A program made the position numbers and the translations under genes. The notes under the pieces were generated by a model that ran no database searches, had not been told where the DNA came from, and saw only the letters and a program-made list of their open reading frames with translations. From NCBI GenBank assembly GCA_019914995.1, contig CM034128.1:808501-872500 (forward strand): DNA of 64,000 nt. The letters are read 5' to 3'. Source of the stretch: Acanthochlamys bracteata (taxonomy: Eukaryota; Streptophyta; Magnoliopsida; Pandanales; Velloziaceae). Of the stretch, positions 40,117 through 52,389 are shown piece by piece; positions within the stretch are counted from its first letter, which is position 1, and each line of letters opens with the position of its first letter.

Positions 40117-43093
40117 TAGAACTCAATCAAATCGATTAAAAGCAGAGAATCAACAACCTAACAGAACACGAAATTAGAAAACAACTGAAACAAATCATAT
40201 AAAGTGTGAGAGTTGTGAACGCGGTGGTGGTAAAATTTTGTAGAGAGATTGCCTGCGTGCGGTTTAGAGAAAGAAAGAAGTAAGAAAAAATGAAAAATGA
40301 AAACAGAGAGGGTGTGTTTTGTGTTGTGAACTTGTGATGCGGTAGTTGTGGGGTTTATTTTGTTAATGTCACTCCTTATTTCTTCTGGCTGGGAGAGCTT
40401 CGGAGACCAGAGCTTCAATGCTTCCCGGTTGTTCTAGTCCGTGGTTTTGATATTTAGAATAAACAAGACCTTCTCAATTTTAATTTAGCAATATATGGTC
40501 CTTAACATTTACGTTAATAGAAATTTTAGTCCTTTACATAATAATGTTTAGCAGTTACCTTGGTTCTTAATTTATTTCTTTAGGCCTGTTTTTTAATATT
40601 TGGTAGAACAGTTTCCTTGATGGTTTAGTTTTATTAGAATGTGGTCCTTTGTAGCTTACTAACTTCTGCGAAAAGTCCTCCTTCTAATCAGAATGGTTGG
40701 TGTTGCGTTTTCCTAATAAGGAAACGAAACATAAACTCTATGAAAATGAAAAAACTTTGAAAAGAAATATAAGGATAACGATATGTCTGCACTGAATGCT
40801 TCGATAAGAATGGATGGCTATATCATGATATAAAAAATTTCTTTCTTTTTTTCTTATAATAAATTACTTTTAATTTATTTTTATTATAAAAAATATTTTA
40901 ATTTTCTTTACTTAATTAACTCATATGTTATTTATTTTTACAAATTATGACTTTTCTAACAATCTTTTTGACCTATTTATACTGCGTGCGAATAACATAA
41001 CACGTACGCGCAGAGTTGTCAAGCATATTAGTGAAATTTTAGACGCAACGAGTACGTGGGCCTTCATCCTCTTGCCATATGGTAAAGCTAGTGTGCCAAA
41101 CGAATCGTGAACCAGTGAAACCGTTAAAGAAAGAACATAAATAAACAAAAAAATAGAGGGTTTTATAAAGGACGCCCCGGCGAAAGAATGCAACATGTAT
41201 CACTCTTTTATACATTATAGACTTATTTACCTTTTATATGAGTTTTTTTTAATTTATTTTAAAATTGATCTTTTACTATTCTTTTATAAAAAAAATTAAT
41301 TTCGGTTCAAAATAACAAGACTTTGAGAATAGTTTTTTGACATTTTGTGAAAGTACTTATATTTTTTAATAAATTTTTTATAATAGAATATATAATTTAT
41401 TAAAAATTTAAAAAAATAAATAATTTTCGTAATAAAATTTTTTATTATAGTTTTTTAAAATAAAATATTAAACTTATTTTTAAATAAAAATATTTTTAAT
41501 TTTAAAATAACTTTCAAACGCCTCATGTGTCCACCATTCCTGTTTGTGAGTCCGGCCAAGTGCAGAATCACAAACACAGCACAAGAATCCCTTCCATGAT
41601 TGAGGACGAAAGTACACTAATGATTGATGAAAAGCATGTGCATTCACTTACAAAGTATTTCTCTTTCCTGTTTTCTAGCATTTTATTTTTTTTTAAAAAA
41701 AATTTACAACTCACTTTAATTTAAGCTAAATATTAAAAACTAAATTTTTTATTTTTTGCAAAATATTCTATTTCTAATATACAAAATTTAAAACTAAAAA
41801 ATTTTACTTTAAACTCACTTTTAACATTAAATAAATATAAAAATTAACTCATTTTAAAATGTACTTTTTAAATAATTTATTTTTTAATTTAGTTTTGAAA
41901 ATTCAGTGAGAGCAAACAAAAAAAAAAAAAAAAAACCGACCTAAACTAGTTTCAGGAAAGACGTCACAAAAATGTTACATAAAAAACAATAAACTTTGAA
42001 AATCATCCCCACGCTAACAATTACTACTAGCTCTTTTTTAGCATGTTTCAAATATTTATAATACTATTTTTTTAATCAAATTTTAAATTTTAAATAATTT
42101 ATATATTTTAATTATATAAAAAATTTAAAACTATATTTTTACATATAAAACTTAATTTTAATTTTTTTAATTACACACTTTTTATATAATTATATTTATT
42201 AATTTCAAAATATTTAAAAAATTTTTTTAAATATAAATACTGAATTTTATTTTTACTTTATTTTTAAAAAAATTTTATTTTTACGAAATTTAATTACAAA
42301 TATTTAAACGTCAAAACAAGATCGGAAATCTTTCTCAGGTGGGAACCTTTTTCGGGTCGAGTTCAAAATAATCCCATAGACAAAGGTTCCACCGTTGCAT
42401 CCATCGTACTACTTCAACGGAATTAACTTGTAGGAAACAACGAGCAAAAGAAAAAATGATTCCTCATCGAAAAACTCAGATATAATTTGAAGCATCTATT
42501 TGAATCGTACTCCGATTATCATCTCACTGATATGATAGCAGAAACAACATTGAACCATTTCTCAAGGTCCGGAAACCTGTGCCTACTCACCAACCCAATT
42601 CGAAGCACCTCATTGACAATGCATTGAGAAATACTAGTTCTCAAGGTCCCGTAACCTGTGCCTACTCGGCCAACCAAATTCGAAGCACCTCTTCCCCATC
42701 CATTGAGAAATACTAGTTCTCATGGTCCGGTAACCTGTGCATACTCGTCAACCCCCAATTCGAAGCACCTCTTCCCCATCCATGATCCATTGAGAAAATA
42801 CTAGATTGCATTGTCAAAAGGTTACCTTTTCAGCAGGTTGTGCATCAAGTTTGGTAGGGTACAACTATATACAGAAGATACCTAACGTTGATTTTATACA
42901 AGACCAAACCCAATGATTTTCTATTTCCCATTTTCATCTGTTTATATTCCCTAGAACCAGATTGGATACAATTGCACACACCCCTTACTTGAGCTATATC
43001 AAACTACAAGCAAGAATGCACCAGCAGGAAGGATGAGAACCACCCATGCGACCACAGGGTGATCAACAGTATCCCATGTAAATTACACAAACA
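40117..43093. other. Long AT-rich intergenic region
   Basis: Nearly 3 kb. The left part (40117-40430) is the REVEILLE 5' UTR and promoter. The middle (40840-42310) is very AT-rich, with several blocks resembling short AT-rich elements and an A-run near 41920. The right part holds a 79-bp tandem repeat (42561-42804) and then CBE1 3' UTR sequence. No gene is supported. Confidence 0.5.
42561..42804. repeat. Minisatellite, about three copies of a 79-bp unit
   Basis: Units start at 42561, 42640 and 42719 with CTCAAGGTCC or CTCATGGTCC. Each contains AACCTGTGC, ACTCG or ACTCA, AATTCGAAGCACCTC and CATTGAGAAATACTAG. Copies 2 and 3 share CTTCCCCATCCA, which differs in copy 1. It lies about 0.3 kb beyond the CBE1 stop codon. 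Confidence 0.9.
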
Positions 43094-46000
43094 TCATCTG
43101 TACCTGAAACCCATGTCCAGCTCTGGACCATAGAAGCCAGGAATATTGCTGCTGGCAGTAGGGTGGACCTGCTTCTGATTAGCTCTCAGCTCCATTTCGA
43201 TCAACCTCTGGAGAACCTCTGGGTGACTATTCTCACCACTCCCAATAATAGGCCCTGACATAGTCATTTAAACCAAATTAATCACAGGCACGCATCTGGT
43301 TGAATTGAATCTGGAAATGCAGTCCAAAAATGTCGATAAAAGCAGAAGAAGAGTTGAAAGAACAAAACAATCAACACCCAATCTGATTTTTGAAATTTGA
43401 AGATACTGACCAGGAACTCCTATACCAAGGCTCCCATAGTTTTCCTGTGGATGATTAATGGGAAAGCCATGTAAATTGTTAGCGTTTGGTGCATACCCAG
43501 GTAAGTGACTAGCATGATGAGAAAGTGGAATATCTCTTGGCAAATTTTGGAGCGTTTGATGAGAAGGAAAATTTTCATGCATCATTTGAGGATGATGTGG
43601 AGAAGGACCATAAGGTGGCCCTCCAGCATTTGGAAAAGGAGGACGAGGAATGATATTGGGTGGTAAAGGGTGATGAGCCTCATGATGGATGATGCCTTCT
43701 GGACCCATAAATCCGACATGAGGGTTTCGATTAGTATGGTGATCCATCAGTGGAAGTGGAGGGTGTAGATGGTGGATCTGCTGAGGCAATTGGGGAGGTA
43801 TCCTAGCTTGCAGCTGGTGTAAGAGATCAGCAGACTGGCCATGATCATCAGGAGCACGTAAAGAAGCAGAGCCCGGCAGGCGATGTTTTCCCATATGCTG
43901 TCCCTCTATTGGCAGCACCACCTTCTCAGGCAAGAAGTCAACAAGATCCTGGTTCCCTTCCAAAGTAGGTGGGCCATGCAAGCCAGTTCTATTCACATGC
44001 TGTCCCTCCCTAATGCCAAATAATGGGATATCCATCTCATCAACTGTCTTATCAGACAAATTATTCTCAATCTGGTGGGCATTCCTGCGAGGTAAGTGAT
44101 CAGCAAATAGGGGATCCAAAGAACCACCCAGTGTAATCAAGCTCTCCTCTTCTGGTAGTTGAACTTCTAACTGACTCCCTTCATACCTCCTTTCCATAAG
44201 CTTTAAGCCATCAAACGATGATTGCTGATATCCTTGCCACAAACTTGATTTTGCTTTTGCTTTTGCATTTTCTTCTTCAGTCTGGCTAAAAATATCGCTG
44301 TTGTTGCCATCTAAACTAATATTTGATTGAGATGTAGAATGAACAAAATGACCATCTGAATGTAGAAGTGGAATTGCATGATATTGATGATTAAGTTGGT
44401 GAGTTCTGCTAGTGGGGCCCCTCTGAGCTGAAACCGGAGTATTTCCTGATTGCAGATCGTTCATAAATCCTGCCCCAAAAAGTGCGGCGAGAGTCGAGGT
44501 ATTGTCTGAATTTTGGGCTGTGTCTGAACTTTTAATAACGTCACAGATTGTATCAGGATAGTGGTTATTAGGATCAATGAACATTAATTTGTCAAAAGCA
44601 GCTGCATCTGCTTTGAGGGACAGCTGATCCTTTGAGTTTGTTCCCTTCAGTAGCAAAGCAAGCAGATGTTGTGACGCATTATTATCTACACCAACTTTCT
44701 GCTCTTCCAGTTTATTGCTATCACTTTCTGTTAAATGCTCTGAAATAGAATGAGAGCTCAAACAACCATCTTTAACCTCAGCCAAAATGAGCTGCTCAAG
44801 GTCCTCACAGGTAAGGACGCTTGAGCCTAAATCCTGCTTGGTGCTATGATTATATGTACCACCAGCGAGGCCTGCAGGGGATGATAGCAGCTTTTGTAAA
44901 CCTTCATCCTTCCCATACTGCAAAGTTGGAAGCTTCACCTCAACAGTTTTACCATCAGAGCTTAAAGTATTTTGCAGGCCAACTTCCTCATTGCATGCAA
45001 ATAAAGAGAGCAAGTTGCCAGATGACAAATCCTCTTGGGGCTTCTTGTCTACAATGGAACAGTAAACAAATGAGAATCATCACATAACTTAAACCAAAGA
45101 AACAACCTGAAATTAATAGGCCTACCATGTTCAAGAAACCAATGGGCAAATTTGGAAGAACTGGAGGCAGCAATGTTGAAAACATCCTCATCTTTAACAC
45201 TTGGATGCTGAAAAGCAGCATATCTCAAAAGGTCAGTGGTTTGCACCTCATACGCATCAAAATATCCTAAATCCCTCCCCACTCCCCAAAACTAGAGGAT
45301 TTAAATTTCATAAAAGAATGAAACAAAAGTTACTAATTAGACTTATACACATGTACCATACATTGCAAATATCTCTATGCATTCAAAACTCAAACAACAC
45401 TTCGTTTTACATGCATAAAGAATATAACCAAAAACAGCACCATTATGTAAAAAACCATATGAAAAATTAAAAATCATGAATTTTATATCAGGCAATATAT
45501 TCAATCAAAATGATAACATAAGACTGCAAACTGCACACCATGGATCCTATATCTATGACTTCAGATTGGTGCATCTGTATGTCATGAACAAAGAAGACTC
45601 TTAACTGCAACATTTACCAAGGCAAGAATTACACAGAGGAATTTTGGAGTGAAAAAAGGCAGCTTAAAAGAAGAAGTACTAAACAAACAAGTAAAAGAAC
45701 GGCTTCAAATTCGATATATACATAGGATCCAAATCAGGCTCCTTGAGTACCTACTCTTCAATAGAAGTGGAATGTTTAGACATTGCGCGTTAGTTGTTCT
45801 AAAGCAAGAAAGAAGTCTAGTATGTTGTAGCAATGAATCAGTCACTCCTGCATGGATCAGTTATAGCAAGATATTTGATTCTAACAATTAGTATAGATAC
45901 TTGCCAACTAGATCAGTAAAAGAGCAATGCTGTATCTTAGCAAAGTTAATCAGCATTTTGTCCAAACTAAAGCTACTTGCTAACATGTACGACATATAAG

Positions 46001-49000
46001 AGAGCATCCCAGTATCTCAACGAACCAGGGTATGATTATAAGGGCCTCGAATCCTTTGATGGCACCCATTGATCTACCTATGCAGTACACAAAGTAATTT
46101 GCTACAACAATGACTCCCTCGCCATTAAATCGACAGATTTCAACAATTATACTTCTAAACCTTGAGCAAGGTTCTTGCTTTTTCATTTCCATTATCAACC
46201 ACCGCCACCGCCACAGAACCAAACAAGCGCAAAGGGTGCTCTTAGGAGGTAATAGATGACCAAGTAGTCAAAAGAATTCATGGCTTCTACATCCAACTCT
46301 GTTTCTGGAAAGACCAAATGAACACAAAATAAAATCAGAGAAAATATGAGCTCGTTTTGAGCGTAGATACGAACACCAATCATGAGCATCCGTTGTGTCA
46401 AAAGAGGCCATGGAAGGTCCAACGTCTGAGTACATAGAGAGAAAAACGGTGATCCCCTATGGACCCAATTGACGCATGCTTTCAGTAGAAAATGTCCTAA
46501 CAGCCTCATTTAATAGGATTACGCTTTTTTTCATTAGTCAGTGAAGTGGGTGGTGGCCAAAACAGACGGATCGATTTCCTTGTCATATGTGCAAAAACTG
46601 CTTGTTAGTGCAACAATTACACTGCTAAGCAAGATATTCTTCAGAACGATTGGTCAACCACCAATAAACAACTGAACAAGTACACCCCCTGAATAAAAAG
46701 GAACAAAGTGAATCTCTAAGATCATGTAAAAATTATACTCACCAAACTAATTAAGGCAAAAGCAGGAAAATAACCAAGTTGGCAGAAAATTAACACAAAC
46801 TAAGCGATCCTGTGCCAAGATGAAACTCTGATACCTCAATACTTGAAATAGTGCTGCTGTTCTTCATCATAGCATTGCTAAACAACTCATCTAGAATTGA
46901 AGATGAATGGTTTGCATTCGCTGCATCTAGTGCTACTGCTGTGGGCTCCTTTTTACGAGGACTATGCGCTACAATATCTTCCCAGATCTTATTGCCTTCT
47001 GGAAGAGAAGGTGACTTGTAGGGCATGTTTCCAAGACCAACAGAACTTTGACAAGTCGAAAGACCTGATTATCAAAACAAGATAAAATTTGATGCAAATT
47101 TAATAAATAAATAAATAACTGAATATAATTATGGACAGAGCATACCTATAGTGGACTCAATGGTCTTGTCAACATCATTGCTTAAAGATACCTTATCCTC
47201 GATTGCTAGATGACCAGCCTAATCAGTACAAGAGAAGAAGGATTACTCATATAAAAGTAAAGAGAGAACAAAAAGCATCAAACTAATATAGTCCAACAAG
47301 GTGAGATAAGCTAGATGAATACACATGCCAACTTTTTCAGGTATCATATAGAGCAACTTAGATACACAAATTCGCATGAACTTCTTAGAACACTTTACAT
47401 GGACCAACATAAATAACTACACTCCAGAGCCCCTGGCATCACAGAAAGCTCCACACATGTAAATAAAAGCTTATACAGTTGAAAATGAATCTTTACAAAA
47501 CGTACATATCCCTCCCACTCCCAACAACTCCCAAACAACACTAACAAACAAACTAAGCCTTTATCCCATTTGATTGGGGTCGGCTACATGAATCTGTTTT
47601 TTTCTAATAATTCCGTTTGATTATATACCAAATTCAGCAAAAGGACTAATTTCTCTAAATCCTCGGCCGCCACCCTAGGCCAAATTAATTTTGGTCTATC
47701 CCTTCTTCTCCTAAAGGACTCTATTATAATCACATCACTGTTATACATTGCGGTATCTTTAGGTCAGCATAGGCATATCCGAACCACCCACAAACACTAC
47801 TTGTTGGCATATCATTTATTTTGTATTTTTGTTCTTTTCAGTATACCCAGCATTTATCTTAGCATCTTTATTTTGATAGCCCAGCACACAATACCACATA
47901 ATATTACATACCAAATGACTATTCTACAAATCTGACATTTTAGCCTTAAAAGAAATTTTCTTATCACACAAAATTTCGTTAACCTCATCATTTCATCCAT
48001 CATGTTTCAATCCTATGCATAACATCTTTTTCAATTTCATTCTTTATGAACAAGTGAACCTAAATATCTAAAGATATCATTTTGCTGTGCAGCACAATCA
48101 TTTATGGCAAAAACGGTATTATCCTCATTCCAATATTTACTAATAACCCCACCCAATCAAATTCCTTTTGTTTTAGTATTTCCTAGGCATCCAAAATTCA
48201 AAGTGTCCTGCATGAACAACCTCATAATGCTATAGACGACTACAAAAGTGTCCTATCCACCTAAAAGGGTTTTCAAAAGATGGAAGTCAATTTGACACAC
48301 ATTGTCCATATTGTAGTCATCTATCAAAATTTCTAAATCAATACACCAGCAAAGGCTCTTCTTAGATCATTTCCTGGTAAATGCAAACTATGCCCCCCAA
48401 AAGTTGCCAAAACCATCCATCATTTAGAGCTCTTTCCTATGATGTCCTTGTGCACCTATGCTGCGCAGACTGAAATGATTAGTCATTGTTTGACCCCATA
48501 AAATAGTGTTTACACTTTTATTCGCATTCTAGGCACTCCAACCAAAAGATTAATTTTTTTTATAAATAAAGCATTGTCAGTATTTGATGATGATGCATAA
48601 CTGATCACAATAGAGGAAAACACAGCTTTCTTTTTGCAAATCTAAGTGACAAACACAACATTATAATTTAAAATCTTTACTGTATCCAGTAAGAATGCAA
48701 GATTCATTATGAAACAGAAAAGGATTACCCCAACAGAATTGTTTGCAGTATGTAAAGAAGGGCTTTTCTCCAACACTGTGCTGGCAAATCCAGGAGGCAC
48801 AGCTGGCCTAGAGACAGAAGCATGCACGTTTGAAGGCAACCTACAAGAATCATTTTGGCCAAGAGATGGAGCAATCAAAGTGCCTGTCCGTTCATCATTT
48901 GTGCTTTTTCTCTCTCCCGACTTCTCTAGCAATGCAGCTATATCATCATCAGCATATTCTTTTTGCTTTTCAGTTTTTTGCTTTAGTTTATCTTGCAATG

Positions 49001-50427
49001 CTTTCTGCTGCTCTTTCCTCATCAACTCGAAGGATTCTGTATGAACAATTCTCTACGTATTTAGATTAACAAATAAATATGTGAAACAGAAGCACATACA
49101 GACATAGTAACAGAAGTACATACATAAAAAGTCTTGAGAGAGACTTACTACTGCACAAGTTACAAACTTACCTCTTCGTTTCCTTTCTTCTTCCACTTGG
49201 TCTTCACTTGTGCCTTCAGAAGACCCAAATGTTTCATCATTAACAGCATCCACAGCGTCTTTTCGAGCATAGGGCACAGCCTAATGGACAGAATGCAATG
49301 CGAGTTACAAATGCTATCATAACAATATGCCTTCAAAGCTCTAACTAACTATGCAGCTCAAGCATAGATACATGCACAATATGCATGCATCCCCAAATGC
49401 AATGTGCACAAAAGTACATACATTCACATAAATTTGAAGGAAGATGTATCATCCTTAGGAAGGAGTTCAAAAAATAACACAGAACTTAGGACGACGAAGG
49501 AAGATTTACAAAGCATGATAATAAATTTATGAACAAAAAGTAGGAAACCCTGAAGTTCTCATAAGAAGAAACCTTATAGGAGCGAGGGGGTTGATAAGAT
49601 TCGCTGCTCCTGTTAAGTTGATACTGTCCACTACCTCGGGGCCTTGGAGCTGATGCTCCAGTACAGCCTGAAGGTCTAGGGAATGCACCACTCCCAAGAA
49701 GCCCATCATGCTCTGTTTGTTGCCAGAAACGGCGAGGTTGATTTCCAAAACGTCTTCCAGGATCTACATGGATTTGGTATTATAAATGCTACAGCCAGAA
49801 AAACCAAATACTTGCAGAAGAACCACCAAAGAGCAAACAAATATTGGTCTGCTTAATCTCATAGCCAGCTTCTAAACTTGATATGCTACTAAAGAACAAA
49901 TCACTAGTAGATTACACTACCATAGAGTATAAGAAAAAAGGACAGAAAATCACCTGGTAGATCTTTCTCAGAATCTGCTTCTCTGTCACTGGAACCAGAA
50001 GAACGTGCATCCCACCTACTCAGATTTCCACGCAAGCAACTACCTGAGCCTAGGCTCCTCTGCCTCTCGAACACATTGTTAGACGTATCTTCCAATCCAC
50101 TGCTCCAAAGAACAGGCATCGCTTGAATTATATTATCCGAATACCAAGAGAAATTTCTAATAGAAAGACACTGTACCTCAGTAATGATTTGTCGAATCCA
50201 CTAGGTAATTTCTTGCAAACATCCAATTCCCCCAAGGACAACAGAAATTCTCTTGAGTAGATTGCCTTCAAATTTCTGATTAGATTCAAAATTTAGCAAA
50301 AACTTATATAGAAATAGTTTCTCGACAACGAAACCCGATATTTCAAAGCAATATAAACTTACTTCTGCTGAGTTTCTCCAGCAGTTGAAGATTCCAGCAA
50401 TGCTTGATCTCCATTCTCCGAACTCAT
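43094..50427 (-). CDS. CBE1: CBE1-like eIF4E-binding protein
   Basis: Matches the plant family of Arabidopsis At4g01290 (conserved binding of eIF4E 1), a cap-complex and P-body protein. Eleven in-phase exons: 50363-50427, 50177-50275, 49954-50099, 49573-49763, 49172-49280, 48729-49036, 47146-47218, 46835-47064, 45126-45207, 43411-45048, 43094-43254, giving 1033 residues. Near the N-terminus YSREFLL (Y28, L33, L34) fits the eIF4E-binding consensus YxxxxL plus hydrophobic, followed by LPSGFDKSLL. The middle has RERRR-like charged helices (RKEQQKALQDKLKQKTEKQ). The last third is His/Pro/Gln-rich and low in complexity, as expected of a granule protein. It ends GFYGPELDMGFRYR. Older databases wrongly label the family chorismate synthase. 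Confidence 0.88.
47545..48530 (-). mobile_element. RTE-type LINE 3' fragment in CBE1 intron 6
   Basis: On the minus strand the sequence decays from an RTE-clade LINE reverse transcriptase C-terminus. Successive patches resemble the family motifs YLGSI, VLCD-K, LYG-ECWA-K and RWFGHV. The usual ending IHVADPN is encoded by the ATTCATGTAGCCGACCCCAA type sequence near 47577-47600. A TTG-rich tail follows (AACAAC on plus, 47520-47545), as in RTE elements. It is 5'-truncated with many stops and frame changes, lies in the same orientation as CBE1, and is not known to affect splicing. Confidence 0.7.
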
Positions 50428-51377
50428 TCTGAAATCCAAACGTTTTACTCAGCAGGAGAAAACGAATCGTAATCCAATCCAATGTGTTCGACGAAAAACC
50501 AAACTTCTAAAAGCTAACTCATAATTGCAAACCTAACTAATTCGATTTTTTCGAGGAAAAAATAAAATAATAAACCGTGATCCCGAACCAAGAATGGTTC
50601 TCCGAGCAGTTAATCGATTGACCAACAAAACCCTAGAGATTCACAATTTTGGAACTAATCAATTGATAGATTTCTCCGTCGATCGAACGAGAGAGAGAGA
50701 GAGTTTGTGATTTCGAGAGAAAGAGAAGAACTACAAGAAGGTTGTGAGCTGAGGAATGTTGAAACACAAAAATTTGCTCCCCTATTGCCTTATGGGCGTG
50801 TTTACTTTTAGTGTAAACTCATTTTTAAAAAAAATGAATTTAAAAAATAAAAATAAAATTTAAAATATTTAATAAAAATTAAAATTTTATAATTATTTTA
50901 TAATATAAATAAGTTTTAAAATTAAATTTTAAAAAATAAATTTTTAATAAAAATAATTTATTTTAATTTTGTAATATAAGTGAGTTTAAAAAAAATAAGT
51001 TTAAAGGGGTACGTAAACACACCCTATGAGTGAGAGTAAAATGCATAGTATGAAAGTGCTCAAGCTCAACAGGAAACAAGTTAATGAAAGGTTAAAATTA
51101 AAAATTTTCACTAATTAATCAAAGTAAACCGAATTTGAGGCTAATGAGTTCTTACAAGGACAATCATTGGCTGTAACATTTCTCCATGGAATTAAAAATC
51201 ATTGATTAATAAAAATTAATGAAGAGAGTTAAAAGTAAAATATGCCCAATTGAACTTTATTTACCCGTTAAAAGAAGAAGGAGAAGAAGAAGCAGCCCAC
51301 GGTAACATAACTTTTGTTTGGCCTTTTATTACCCTAGCCTAGCCTAGCCCACCTGCAACACTTGTAAAATTCTAACG
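50428..51377. other. CBE1 promoter region with MITE
   Basis: CBE1 5' UTR and promoter (50428-50790, with a GA microsatellite near 50690), the MITE at 50794-51024, and about 350 bp of AT-rich spacer before the MinD pseudogene. No ORF. Confidence 0.5.
50794..51024. mobile_element. MITE with clear terminal inverted repeats
   Basis: 231 bp, AT-rich, non-coding. It starts GGGCGTGTTTAC and ends GTAAACACACCC, a 12-bp inverted repeat with one mismatch. It is flanked on both sides by TAT (50791-50793 and 51025-51027), a likely 3-bp target-site duplication as in PIF/Harbinger-type elements. It lies about 370 bp upstream of the CBE1 start. Confidence 0.8.
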
Positions 51378-52389
51378 TGATTTTACCATCAACGGGAAAG
51401 GTGGTGTTGGTAAAACAACGACGACGGCGAATGTTGGGTTGTCGCTCCCAAGGTTCGGGTGCTCTTGTGTTGCTATTGATGCTGATGCTGGGGTTGTTGC
51501 TTGGGTTAGAGAATCGGGTCAATTACACCGCTGCTAAAGCTCTTAATGGTGATTGCCGTCTCGATCAGGTAGATTTTGGTCTCTCTTTGGTTATTTTCTC
51601 CAGTTCTTGACAGAATTATGAGATCGTGCTGAATCTTTTTGATATTGCGTAGGAAAAAAAGCTCATTTTTGAGTGAAATTTCTCTTGAAAGCATGATTTG
51701 GTAGAAAAGGATTTGATATTCCTAATCTTTGCGTTGCATCAAGTAGAGAACTTTTTTGCTTTGCTATTCTGATATGTGATTGCTGCCATTAGTCAGGCCC
51801 ATGTTCGTGGCCGTGACCTGCCTGGCTTTGGGCCTTTTTGCTTATCACGCCCTCGCTCCGAAGTACCCCTTGCGTCCGGTGGACGTGCTCTGACTTGGTT
51901 GTTGATGCTCATCGCTCCAGGCAGGATGGTACCCTCCGGATTTTATCCTAATTGATTGTCCCGCTGGTGTCAATGCTGGTTTTGTCACTGCTATTGCACC
52001 TGCAAATGAGCTGTGCTTGTTACTACTCTAGACATAACAAGCCTTCATGGTGCTGACCGTGTGACTGGCTTGCTAGAATGTGATGGTATCAGGGACATCA
52101 AGATGGTCGATTAACCGGGTTTGCAGTGATTTGATTCATTGTGAGGACATGATGTCAGTGCTTGATGTTCAGATGCCCTCCATTGCTTGGTGCCATCCCT
52201 GAGGATGCAGAGGTCATAAGGAGCACTAATCGCGGCTGGGCTCTTGTGCTTAATAACCCACCATCCTTCCGGGGCTTGCATTTGAGCAGGCTGCGTGGTG
52301 GTTTGTGGAGCAAGATACAATGACTGTTGTCATGATTGGAGGAGGAGCAGCCAAAGAAGAAAGGCTGGTTTTCTTTCTTTGGAGGCTAG
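51378..52389 (+). pseudogene. MIND1: MinD (plastid division ATPase) pseudogene
   Basis: MinD positions the plastid division ring. The copy begins at the Walker A region (GKGGVGKTTTTANVGLSL) and lacks the transit peptide and start. It runs through family-like patches (VAIDADAG, GLENRVNYTA, LNGDCRLDQ, DRVTGLLECDGIRDIKMV, GAIPEDAEVIRSTNRG-like) to a C-terminal FFFFGG-like end and stop at 52387. Several frame changes, stops and small deletions split it. A 228-bp gap with good GT-AG borders (51569-51796) interrupts the homology after LDQ, so it looks like a genomic duplicate rather than a retrocopy. No uninterrupted frame covers more than a fraction of the protein. Confidence 0.88.

Noticed and set aside
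40840-42310. Replication origin or matrix-attachment region in the AT-rich spacer
   Set aside because: Only base composition supports this, and AT-rich spacers are general in this window.
42561-42804. CRISPR-like array
   Set aside because: Contiguous 79-bp tandem units without unique spacers in plant nuclear DNA; this is a minisatellite.
46195-46509. Minus-strand ORF in a large CBE1 intron
   Set aside because: No recognisable domain, and flanking CBE1 exons join in phase without it.
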